From Amoebophrya sp. AT5.2 (lineage: Eukaryota; Sar; Dinophyceae; Syndiniales; Amoebophryaceae), in contig RXOD01004719.1 in the NCBI GenBank assembly GCA_005223375.1, positions 1-18,865 on the forward strand: DNA of 18,865 nucleotides. The letters are read 5' to 3'. Of the stretch, positions 1 to 8,569 are shown piece by piece. The translations under genes and the position numbers were made by a program. Below the pieces are notes generated by a model. That model had not been told where the DNA came from. It saw only the letters and a list, made by a program, of their open reading frames with translations, and did not search any database. Position 1 is the stretch's first letter. Each line of letters starts with the position of its first letter.

Positions 1-218
1 GAAAGCCGTAGACTTGGCATCTGGCGGAGCAGCCCCGCCCTAGACAAGCGATGGGGGAGGTGGAATAGTATAATACATAGAGCTAAGTGTATAGTGATCA
101 TTTTTAGGCCCCAGTCCAAGAGGACTACCACTACCACTAGATCCAGAAAGAGGCCAGCACAAATTATGAGGGGGGCTGCTTCTACTGCGGTGAGTTCCCT
201 GTTGCCGCGTCGTCCATA
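1..218 (+). mobile_element. Possible third introner copy, truncated by window edge
   Basis: GGCATCT at 16-22 is followed directly by GGCGG-7 nt-CCGCC (23-39), a smaller version of the core in elements A and B. About 195 bp further on, the sequence ends CGTCCATA (218), resembling the CATA ends of A and B. It lies where the coiled-coil gene loses a believable reading frame, as expected for another intron. The other end and its target duplication are outside the window, so the boundary at 218 is a guess. Outside the hairpin, similarity to A and B is weak. Confidence 0.3.
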
Positions 219-287
219 TTTTTTCATAATCATATCCATATCTATACCCCATATACCCTTTGAACTAATCCACCACCAACCCGTAAT

Positions 288-1400
288 CATGTTTGCCCGA
301 ATGCGAGAGATCCTCGCGTCCGTGCGCTCCTTGTCCCGAATCGCGACCAGCTCCTTCTCTTTTCCGATCAGCTCTTTCTTCTCCGCACGGATATGGTCGG
401 GCCAGGTGGTAAGTGAGGAACAAGTGGTAAGTGCTACGCGATGGGTCCCCACGGGGGAGGCGAGTGCGTCAAGGCGCTCTGAGCCGCCCGGTGCAAAGCG
501 CCGGGCGGCTTCAGAGATGCCCCATTGTGGGGGTTAGGGGGTCGTGGCGTCGGGAGATGAGACATTGAGACGAGGTAGAGGGAAGCGGTCGTGGAAAGCC
601 ACTGACTACAGTGGTGATCGTGATAAGGCCTGAAAGCAGGGCAAGAGAGGGCGTCTAGGGTGGCGATTGGATGTCGGCTATACAGTGCAGGAGTGCCACT
701 GCCAGGCCTGGCGACCACGATCGCGAAAAGCCGCCTTTCCTCCACCTCTTCTGAGGACCACGACCAAAGGGGACCCCAAAGTAGAAAGAGCCCGCCCAAG
801 ATTTCACTTACCACTGAGCCACTTATCACCTGGTCCCACCATAACGGAGGAAGGCCATCTCCTCGTCCATGCCGTGGCCGTACGCACGCTGGAGGATCTG
901 GTTTTCCGCCTGCTTCCGGCGATCCAACAGCGACTCGGACTTGTTCTGCTGCAGGGTGCGGCGGATTTCCTGCTCCTCGGATTGGACGGCGTACTCGGTG
1001 CCGAGGTCGACGAGGTAGGGCGACTTATCTAGCTTCTTACGCCACCTCTCCTCGGTGTACCGCCGGTGGAAACCGAGGGCCTCCTTGTAAACCTGGGGGA
1101 GCAGATGCAGATGAAGTAGAAGTGACTACTTATGCAGGGTCGTGGCGTGGAAATAATGATAAATGTGGATTCAATCATCATCCGACACAACAACTATCGA
1201 CTCGAGCTTTTTATCTTGACTTTGAGTTTTACTTCGTCGCTTTTCTGCAGCGACAGCTTCGCGTTTTCGCGTTCAGCGAGACGTGTGGCTATGATGGCTG
1301 TCGAATCTGCCCGCGCGTTGGCACAATGTTCCATTTTTTTCATCAGCCGCAGACCAGGGTCTTGCCCCTTCGCGAAACGGGTGCCGTAGTCTTCCGGCAT
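288..1400 (-). CDS. Coiled-coil protein of unknown function, 3' end not in window
   Basis: Exons read on the minus strand are 1400-1233, 1092-844 and 386 to about 288. The start ATG at 1400 follows an in-frame TAG and has A at -3. The 172 residues are rich in Glu, Lys, Arg and Gln, with long predicted helices (KKLDKSPYLVDLGTEY, then QEIRRTLQQNKSESLLDRRK, then AEKKELIGKEKELVAIRDKE), so it is probably an elongated coiled coil. Intron 1 (1093-1232) is GTAAAA...CCCAG. Intron 2 (387-843) is non-canonical and coincides with element A; removing it with one TCCGT copy joins FLR to AEKKELIG in frame. Downstream of Met at 288 the frame stays open but becomes unlikely sequence (repeated Trp, then a Val run), so another intron probably starts near 219-287. 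I do not recognise the family; a cytoskeletal or flagellar role would be a guess from composition only. Confidence 0.7.
392..843 (-). mobile_element. Element A: introner-like intron with TIRs and 5-bp TSD
   Basis: This 452-bp insert splits the coiled-coil gene. It is flanked by the direct repeat TCCGT (minus strand; 844-848 and 387-391). Immediately inside, the terminal inverted repeats read TATGGTGGGACCAGGTG.. (from 843 downwards) and TATGGTCGGGCCAGGTG.. (from 392 upwards), with 21 of 24 positions identical. Each arm continues to a second GTGGTAAGTG, making arms of about 40 bp. No GT-AG pair fits the exon frames, but excision leaving one TCCGT does. It holds a GC-rich hairpin (477-516) and no convincing coding region. 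Introners with target duplications and inverted ends are known from Amoebophrya. Strand is given for the core motif GGCATCT, which is in the host gene's sense direction here. Confidence 0.85.
477..516 (-). repeat. GC-rich hairpin core of element A
   Basis: The arms 482-491 (AGCCGCCCGG) and 501-510 (CCGGGCGGCT) pair perfectly around a 9-nt loop. Pairing extends to CTCTGA/TCAGAG at 477-516 with a single bulged T. On the minus strand it is preceded by AATGGGGCATCT. The same arrangement, AATGAGGCATCT followed by a hairpin with a 9-nt loop, occurs in element B, so it is a conserved part of the family rather than a chance palindrome. Confidence 0.8.
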
Positions 1401-2348
1401 TTTTCGCGAGCTTTTTCGACCAAGTCGCAACTGGTTCTACGTCCTCGCGCTACAAATGGAAATGAACTCCTGAAGTGAAGAATGGCATGATTCACGAATT
1501 TCGCTCCTTTGTGGACTATGACTACGGGATGTCGATGTGAAGAGGCGAGGAGGACTGTGCGACGCCTCGTGGTCATCCTCAAGTGCTACTTCCAGGTGTG
1601 CTCGGATCTTCATCTCATTCTTTTACTTTTTCTCACTCTCGTCTACCTCAAACGATCTCGGGGCGACTCCGAAAAAATGCTCTTTGCGACTCGCTGACGA
1701 ATAGAAGATACGATATCGAAGACACCTGCAATTCCGACGCACCTACGAACACCACTCACGCCAACTTCGTTTCTCAACTTGAATTGCCGCGCCACCATCT
1801 GCAATTTCCTACATGCTGTGCGGTCTTTGTCGAGAAATCACGCTGGATAAAGGTACTTGCAAGTAAACCTCCATACTAAGAGCGTGGCACTGCAGCTAGT
1901 TTTTGGTCGAGATCGACGTATGCTTTTTGCAGTACAGCAAGGAGACACCTCCAAAAGCAAAAGGTGTTCTTTTGCTTTTGCTTGGCTCCTTAGCTTGTGC
2001 TTGATACGACCATCTCTCTGCGCTCCTGTGTTTTCCGCCCTTTCTTCAGACACATCCTTCTGATAGTAGCTCCAAGTTTTGATAAAAAGCACTGTGGTTG
2101 TCCTTCTCGGTTGCGCACATACATTCAAAACAAGTCACTTCATTCGGACGCCAAGCGTGATGAAATAAAACAGTAAGAGTAAACGACAACAGGAGCAGGA
2201 CCCCGTCCTCGGTTGTTGTTCGTATTTCCGCCAGCTACAGGCACCGCCGCATCCTGATGCTTTCGGTAAAACCAGCCCCATTGTATGTAGGTCCCCGTCT
2301 TCCACTTTCAGCACCGACACGACCGACAACTAGCTTCCATCTCTTAGC
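1401..2348. other. Spacer between two minus-strand genes; one doubtful plus-strand frame
   Basis: This holds the 5' flank of the coiled-coil gene and the 3' flank of AspRS. On the plus strand, a frame opens at ATG 1487 (MIHEFRSFVDYDYG...), meets TGA at 1538, then stays open to 1852 (GHPQVLLPGV..., ending VEKSRWIK). It could splice through a 43-nt intron (GTACTTGC...TACTAAG...CTGCAG, 1853-1895) to a further open stretch ending TGA at 2061. The splice signals look good, but the internal stop, absence of homology and many Ser/Thr/Leu codons argue against a gene. I see no other gene here. Confidence 0.3.
1952..1980. repeat. Perfect 12-bp inverted repeat
   Basis: CAAAAGCAAAAG (1952-1963) and CTTTTGCTTTTG (1969-1980) are exact reverse complements separated by GTGTT. 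It lies in the spacer about 370 bp beyond the AspRS stop. It would fold as an RNA stem-loop if the AspRS 3' UTR reaches this far, but nothing in the sequence shows that it does. It has no long outer arms or target duplication. Confidence 0.6.
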
Positions 2349-5300
2349 TTACGGCGTGAGTCGCTTCGGGTCGCGCGGGAACAGGCTGGTTCGCCGGATG
2401 TTGTCCAGTCCCAAAAAGAGCATAACGACCCGCTCCAAGCCGACGCCTCCACCGGCGTGGGGGAAGGCGCCCATCGAAAAACTCTCCGTGTAGTACTGGT
2501 CGGGCGTCATGTCTTTTTCCTTCGCAAGCTTTACCAGCAGCTCCGGGTCGTGGATACGCTGGGCACCTGTTTGAGATACCAAAATATTAGTATTCATTGA
2601 TATTGTATGAAGAAGTAAGTAGGTGCAGATGGGAGAAGTCGAAGTAGGGGGGGTCTGCCACCCATTCTTTCCTCGGCCTCCGACATTTTTATATCTTGGT
2701 TGATGCACACAAAAAAGAAATCCATGTCGATCCACACTCCTCACCACGTGATCGCATGCCAATGCCAAAAAGTCAGAGCTGTACCGCTCATGATTTCCTC
2801 GCCCCGCATGAAGATGTCGTATGAGTTGGACCATTCGGGCGCCGCCGGGTCCGGCATCGTGTAAAATGGTCGGACCACCGCCGGAAATTTGTCGATGATG
2901 TAGAATTCGGTGCCGAACTTTCTTTTTACCACCTCCCCCAGGATCTTCTCGTCTTTCGTCGACACGTCCTCCAAGTACGCTTTCGTCGGCAGCGTCGCTT
3001 TGTGCTCCATTGCCTTCTCTGCGACGTCCCACAGCCGCGTCTTTTCCTCGGCGTCGTTGGTTTCGGCAGCCTGCTTCTCGTAGCTTGCGATCTGCTCGGC
3101 GGCGACTGCTGGTCCCTCGGCGCGCAGCAAATCGACCGCCTCCTTGAAGGTGAAGATCTTGCAGGGACAGTCCTGATTGTAGAGCATGTCGGCGAACGGG
3201 TACTGCTGGCGGACTGCTTCGATCTCGGATTTGCACTTTGTGTTCAACGAGTTGAAGATGTGCCGAAAGCAACGGTCGAGAACCTGTTGCGATTTTGAGT
3301 GAGTTAGTGAATGATGGAGTTGGAGATGATGTTGTGACGGCACTTCTAGGGCAGTAGCACTACTTTCTTATAAACATACACACGGACGCGGACCACGATC
3401 TTGATCGCATCGGTCCGTCGGTGTCAATGAACCATCTATAAGTTGCATTAGTGCAAATTCCAGTCGCAATCGTGTGCGCGACCCGCGTGCACGTAAAATC
3501 ACAAGTTGAGAAATCGTCGAAAAGAGCAGCGTAAGTACGTCCAGGACTTCGTGGTAGTGTTCCACGAAGTGCATTTCCATGTCCAGGCCCATGAACTCCG
3601 TCATGTGTCTGTGCGTGAACGAGTCCTCGCTCCTGAACACCGGCCCCACCTCGAACACCTTCGGGAAGTCTCCCATCAGTGCCATTTGCTTGTAAAGTTG
3701 TGGCGACTGTGCGAGGAAGGCGTTTTGCAGTCCGTACTTCGGGAAGTAGTCCACGCGGAACACTTCTGCCCCGCCCTCGCTGCCGCCGGCCAGCATCTTG
3801 GGGGAGTGGATCTCCATGAAGCCCTCCGACAACAAGAATTCGCGGAAGAACGTGCACACCCCGGACTGGATGCGGAAGATGCCCTGGTTGGCGCGCGTCC
3901 GCAGGTCCACGATGCGGTTGTTCAGACGGGTCTCGAGGTGCACCTGGACCAAATCTGCGTTCGCCGCTAGCTCGGTGGCGGACCGAGAGGCGTCGGCAAG
4001 CTGGAAGGGAAGCTCCTTCGCCTTGGAGACGCAGTACAGCTTTTTCACCTGAAGCTCGTACTGTTTGATGGTGAGAATGTCGGACTGAATCGGCGCCGGC
4101 GGAACCGTGAGCTCCGCGAGAATGTCGACCACGGACTCATTGGTCAGATCCTTGGCAAAACCGACGACCTGTGGGGTGGTTGAACGAGTGCGAGGTGTAT
4201 TACTAGAAAGATACTACAACATTTTCATTTCTTATTCTTTGTTTTGAAAATAACTAAGTACTTCTATGCATTTGTCAACGTCAAGACTTCGCACCTATTG
4301 CTAGTACTGCTACTGCTACGTTTTGATTTGTCTGATGAGGAGCCACTGAGTATCCCCACAACTCACGACAAGCAAAACTTCCAGAAGGAGCTTCTACCTT
4401 TTTCCCCAGCTCCTTCTGTTCCTCGCTAGCATTTTCCGGTTCCGGGAACGCCTTATCAATCGTTTCTGGGTCCACCATGCACTGCATTAAGTGCAGGTTT
4501 TGTCGGATGATCAGAAAGCTTCTTTTACCCTGGATCCGCGAATTGTGGACCCGGCACCGCAGCCACACGTCCTTTCCCACGTCTCCCTCCTTGAAGCTCC
4601 CGAGCTGCCGCCATGCCCGCCCCGTGGAAACTACGTCCGACTGAATGAAGATGTTTCCGTACGGTAGCGCCTTCTCGACGAAGTCCTTCGACAACCGATA
4701 CTCGGGTACCGGTCCCGATTTTTTTCCTTTCTTGCGCTCCTCCTCGGCTTTTTTTCGCTCGGCCTTGGCCGCTTTCTCGGCCTCTTTCGCGGCCTTCTTG
4801 GCTGCCTTCTTCGCCTCCTTTTCCTCGTCGATCTCTTTCTTCTCCTCGGTTGGGTTTTCCTCCACTGGCGGGAGGCCGCCGGTCGCGGGAGGTGAAACTG
4901 CTTCTTTTTTGCCGCCCCCGCTGGATGCAGCAGGTGGCTTCTTGTCGTCGCCGAGAATTGCTTTCATCTTCTGCATACGCAGCAGCTCGTTCTGGAAGGA
5001 TTGCTTTTCCTTCTTCAGCTCGGCCACTTTCCCGCGGAGGCCGTCGAGCGTCCCGGTGAGACTGGTTCCAAGCGCCGGCACGCCAGCCGCGCAGCGCTGA
5101 ATCCACTGCCCGAGGATCTGATGAGAAAAAATTTATCGCGATTTGAAAACTAGCTCTAGCAGTAGCACAAGCACGTCGCCCAAACCTTCTTCAAATACTT
5201 ATCTTGTTCGGCTTCGCCGTTCGCCAGTAGGGGTCTACGCGAACGGGAAGTGCGATTGGCGAGGGAAAACGCGTCAATCGATTTGATCTTCCCCAGAATG

Positions 5301-5953
5301 AGCCTTCTATGGCTAGCGGTTGAAGTAAGAAAAATACACGCTAAGCTATAGTAGGTACCCATTCCGCCTTGATTGGCATCTGGTCCAGGGCGAGGCCGTC
5401 GTCGTTTACAAGCGCCCCCAGAATTTCGCAAACGATATGCACGTCAGCGAGCGATGGCTTCGTGCCAACCATAAACTCGCGCGAAGTCAGGTGGCCCTCA
5501 AGGGTAGAAACCGCCTTCTTCACGTCCTTCAATTCGTTGGCGCTCCACTCGAGCCACGCGTCCACCTGCCGTTCGAGAAGATTGATATGGAATGTCATGA
5601 TGAAGTGAGGGTGAGGCTTAAGTTTGCCAACATAAACGAAAAGACATCTTTTTCAACCTTGCTTACACGATGCAGCGGGTTAGTTTCCATCATTATTATC
5701 CTAATCCTAAGAACGTACGAAGTACCTGTGCTTTGTCAGCCACGTTGAGATCTCCGTACAAGTCAGAGTTTGGCGCGCAGTTTCCCAAATACCGCAGAAT
5801 TACGTTTGGCGCAGACAGAGTGTCACCCTCCACGCTTAGCTGCGGCGCTGCTGCAGTTCCCTCACGCTTCACCGTCACGCTGCTCAGGCTCAGTGCGTCG
5901 ACCGCGATGAGCGCGGAACTAAACTGCTGCGTGGCAGCGACCTTAATCTCCAT
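2349..5953 (-). CDS. Aspartyl-tRNA synthetase with N-terminal GST-like domain
   Basis: Charges tRNA(Asp) with aspartate in cytosolic translation. Seven exons: 5953-5726, 5565-5359, 5287-5186, 5117-4398, 4168-3539, 3283-2785 and 2566-2349; 867 aa ending in TAA. Residues 1-170 resemble a GST fold: [18 protein letters not shown] fits the end of the thioredoxin-like half, and [15 protein letters not shown] the helical half. A Lys/Glu/Ala-rich helix (about 270-312) links to the OB-fold anticodon domain (about 357-455). The class IIb core has motif 1 near 528-541, substrate loop QSPQ at 573, motif 2 [18 protein letters not shown] at 594 and motif 3 GGGVGLERV at 834, ending [10 protein letters not shown]. 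Residues 688-735 are an insertion relative to yeast and human enzymes. Sequence and splicing of the catalytic part are secure; the exon 2/3 junction is less so. GST-like domains on other synthetases mediate multi-synthetase complexes, so the same role is inferred here. Confidence 0.92.
5288..5358 (-). repeat. 71-bp AspRS intron containing an imperfect inverted repeat
   Basis: Read as GT-AG, this intron runs from GTACCT (5358) to GGGGAAG (5288) and joins PIKAEW to IKSIDAF, a natural end for a GST helical domain. Inside it CTATAGCTTAGCG near the 5' end is nearly the reverse complement of CGCTAGCCATAG near the 3' end. ATCAA occurs in the same codon phase on both sides (before GCGGAA and after GGGGAAG), so excision between ATCAA copies would also keep the frame and drop AEWIK. 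Sequence alone cannot choose between the two. Confidence 0.45.
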
Positions 5954-6357
5954 CCTCGTGGGTGGGGCGGGTAGTGAAGTCTATGTTGAAAGTGATTCCA
6001 CCTGGTGGTCGTGTTTAAAGTTGTTTTCGCAAGTCGGAGCTGAAACTCGTTTGTAGCTGGCTCTAGCTCAAGCTTCTGGCTGCGGGTAAGGTTGGAGATG
6101 GAAGATCCGAAGTAGACATCAACGATAGCGGGCAAGGGGATGAAGAAAACAGACGCACTGTCCTCGCTTTCATCATTAGGCGCCCGTTTTGGAGGCCAAC
6201 ACGAGGATCGGAGAACTGGCTTGATCTGTGCTTGATTCTTGGATTCCTCACGATCACAAGCGGTGCTGCAAGGCGGGAAGATCATCTTCATGATCATATT
6301 TATCTGTGGCATTGAACAACTTTAAGATACTTATATATCTGTGAAACTCCTCGCGTT
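5954..6357. other. Intergenic spacer upstream of AspRS
   Basis: This 404-bp stretch separates the AspRS start from the end of the next minus-strand gene. A minus frame (6312 downwards) stays open over it but uses no recognisable motif and is out of frame with the AspRS ATG. I see no RNA gene or repeat. Confidence 0.5.
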
Positions 6358-7793
6358 TCAGGAGAAAAAAGGCTTGCACGACCTCCAAAATAGCTTATAT
6401 TTTCCGCGGAGTTCGGCGCGCATTGCTTCGCGCAGCATGGCGGTATCGTCCCTCTGGGTCTCTGGCTCAGCAGCACTCAGATTCACCCTGCTGCCAGCCC
6501 CCGCAGCATCGCGGAGCCACCCTTTGAGCTGTCCTTTTACGTTCGCATCGAGAAAGGTGTCCGTGTAACGGCTTCGAACTTCCTCTGTAGCGAAGAGCTC
6601 GCTCCGCCACCAAGCGCGGCAAGTGTCCGTCGACCGCGAAAAACTCCGCCAAGAAACGGCTAGGCTCCGGGCTCCAAGAAAACGGCCAAGAAAACGCTCG
6701 AGTCGGGAAACCCAGCCCTCGCAACCTGCACGACCAACTCCTCGACGCGATCGCGGACATGAGCATCAACGTCCGTCAGCGCAAGCGCTTCGCGCGCATA
6801 CTTGCGAGAAAGATTGGAGGCTTCCAACAGGAGCGGTGTTCGTTCACGTTCGCGATCATCCTGCGCCTCGGCAGCCACTTGTTGCGCAAACTCGTTCGAA
6901 ACGAGGCAGATCCCTGCGCTGACGGCGTCGCATATCCAGGAGAGAAAAAGTGACTCGCGCACTCCGTGTCCGTGTGACGGTGGACTGCCTCTCATATACA
7001 CTACCAGTTCCCTCAAATACACTACCAGCTGTACAACGCAGTTCAGATGGCAGCGGATGGCGTCCTCTGGCATGTTGACGAGGATTCGTAATGGAGGGTC
7101 GGCCAGTCGCAGGGAAGCGTCGGTCGACGCTTCCGGCATTTCGTCCTTCGACAACTCAAACACAGCTGCGAAATGACTTCGGTCCTCCGTGTTTCCATTG
7201 CCGTCCGTCGTGCGACTGCGATACGCAGCGCCCCCTAAACTACCGCCGCCCCCAGCATCTGTTGCGCTTGCTTTTTCTGGCTCTTGTGAGGACGGAGCAG
7301 GGACTTCGACTTTGGCCCGCCTCTTTGGGAGCGCGTCGCGCTCGCCAGCCTGTTCAGGGGCAGGAGTAGGAGACCCCTCTTCCCCAAGAGAAGTAGCTGT
7401 AGCGACCAGCCGCTCGATCTCAGCGCGCATCTCTCGACCCGAAATTCCTTCACTGGAATCCGCGTCGCACACCTGGAGCCACTGTGCGCGAATGTGTCGC
7501 GCTTGTTCCAACTTCGGAACTAACGGTGAGGCGGGGAACATGTAGCGGCCATCGCTCAGCACCAGCACGCCGCGCCACCACGCCGGTGGGTACGGCGCGC
7601 GGAATTTCGTTTCCCAGCACAAGCTGTAGAAGGCGTCTGCGAATCTCTCCCCTGTGCCTGTGGTCAGGTTTTCGTCATCCAGCAATTTGCGCAGCTCTTC
7701 CGGGTCCACCACGATTTCATCGTCCCCAGCGCCCCAATAGATGCGTAGCGGACGGCAAAAAAACGCTTCTTCTCGCGAGGGTGCGGCGACCAT
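6358..7793 (-). CDS. Unrecognised protein with one EF-hand-like loop; frame change near 6600-6760
   Basis: ATG at 7793 (AAAAAAATGG) opens 377 codons of one frame. The N-terminal part has an acidic helix (DPEELRKLLDDENL), then YPPAWWRGVLVLSDGRYMFP, then WLQVC followed by DADSSEGISGRE (residues 110-121). This has Asp at 1 and 3, Ser at 5, Ile at 8 and Glu at 12 of an EF-hand loop, but Glu rather than Gly at 6. A Gly/Ser-rich linker leads to a helical second half. This frame ends at TAG 6661, yet credible coding continues to TGA 6358 in another frame (ELFATEEVRSRYTDTFLDAN...RSCKPFFS). An unrecognised intron, or one or more indels, must lie between about 6760 and 6600. CAG|GTTGCG (6725) to GCGAG (6598) is the only GT-AG choice I found that fits, with a poor acceptor. 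Family unknown. Confidence 0.6.
6991..7032 (-). repeat. In-frame 21-bp tandem duplication
   Basis: Two adjacent 21-bp units, CTCATATACACTACCAG(TTCC) and CTCAAATACACTACCAG, differ at few positions. They translate on the minus strand as LVVYLRE then LVVYMRG. Because the unit is seven codons, the reading frame is kept. It looks like a recent slippage duplication inside the helical half of this gene. Confidence 0.7.
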
Positions 7794-8557
7794 TTTTTTG
7801 TGGTCCTCAAAGAGTTTGCAGCGCCGCGGTCAACGGCAACGCTTTTCTTACTTTTGATGAGGTGTTTCGCGTAACACAAGCAGAACGGATCAGCTTCAAG
7901 GATAAACTTTTTCGTCCGCGCACAGGGGCATCAAACACACCTCCGATTATATATCCATACAGCAATACCAATAGCAATTTATGTACTTAGTATGCACTAG
8001 ATTGATTCCATCGCATCCTGGCCGTGCTTGGTAGATGTCGACAAAATTACTTTCTTAATTGTAGAAGATGAAAACGGACTCGCACGACTCTTCATCTTCT
8101 TCAGCGGAGGGTATCTCGCAGTTGCTGGAAGATCGCCAGAAAGAGGTGACATCGGCGCTGGATCAAGGCGGATCACCATCGAAGATCTAAGGAGTACATA
8201 AAAGCATAGAATTTGTATTAGACACGATAGGATAGTTTGATGACATTGATCGCACGCTGCGCACGAAAAGGACAGGAAAGGGAGCTTCTTGTAAAAAAAT
8301 CTGTGGCGCCAAGCTGCGTCAGGCTCAGGCAAAGCTACCTCTCGTGACCAAGTTCCCTTGTGTGGTATTCGTTGCTTCGAGATTCTTCTTCTACTTGAGG
8401 TTGAGTTGTTCATTGATTAGAGTCGTTGAAGGCAGTCCCCGCGGCGACGTCATGTATATGTCATTGCCGCCGTGCTGTACGACCGAACCTCTCGACGGTT
8501 CAGCGAGCACCGGCGACCATCTGCCTGAAGCTATCCAGCATCCTTAAACGATCATCG
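7794..8557. other. Intergenic spacer with no convincing gene
   Basis: The minus strand has a 138-codon frame (8413-7997) whose last part (PLSGDLPATARYPPLKKMKS...) could be an exon preceded by a good acceptor, TTTTATGTACTCCTTAG, at about 8190. I found no phase-compatible donor in the upstream U-box gene, and its codon choice is unremarkable. It most likely holds the 3' UTR of the U-box gene and the promoter of the EF-hand-like gene. Confidence 0.4.
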
Positions 8558-8569
8558 TTAAACGATCAT
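8544..8569. repeat. Short tandem repeat over a stop codon
   Basis: TTAAACGATCAT occurs twice (8544-8555 and 8558-8569), a 14-bp period. The second copy contains the TAA stop and last codons (Met-Ile-Val) of the U-box gene on the minus strand. It is a small slippage duplication with no sign of function. Confidence 0.7.

Noticed and set aside
660..1478. 272-codon plus-strand open frame
   Set aside because: It is antisense to coiled-coil exons 1 and 2 and crosses element A. The minus frame has splice signals and helical composition; this one does not.
5890..6312. N-terminal extension or organelle-targeting exon for AspRS
   Set aside because: The frame differs from the AspRS ATG, and I see no phase-compatible junction. 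The GST-like fold already starts at 5953.
6620..6780. GACGGAC direct repeat as introner boundaries in the EF-hand-like gene
   Set aside because: A 7-bp match over this distance is expected by chance, the ends are not inverted, and the stretch it would remove looks coding.
7997..8413. Last exon of the U-box gene or a separate gene
   Set aside because: No donor of matching phase, and the U-box frame ends normally at TAA 8558.
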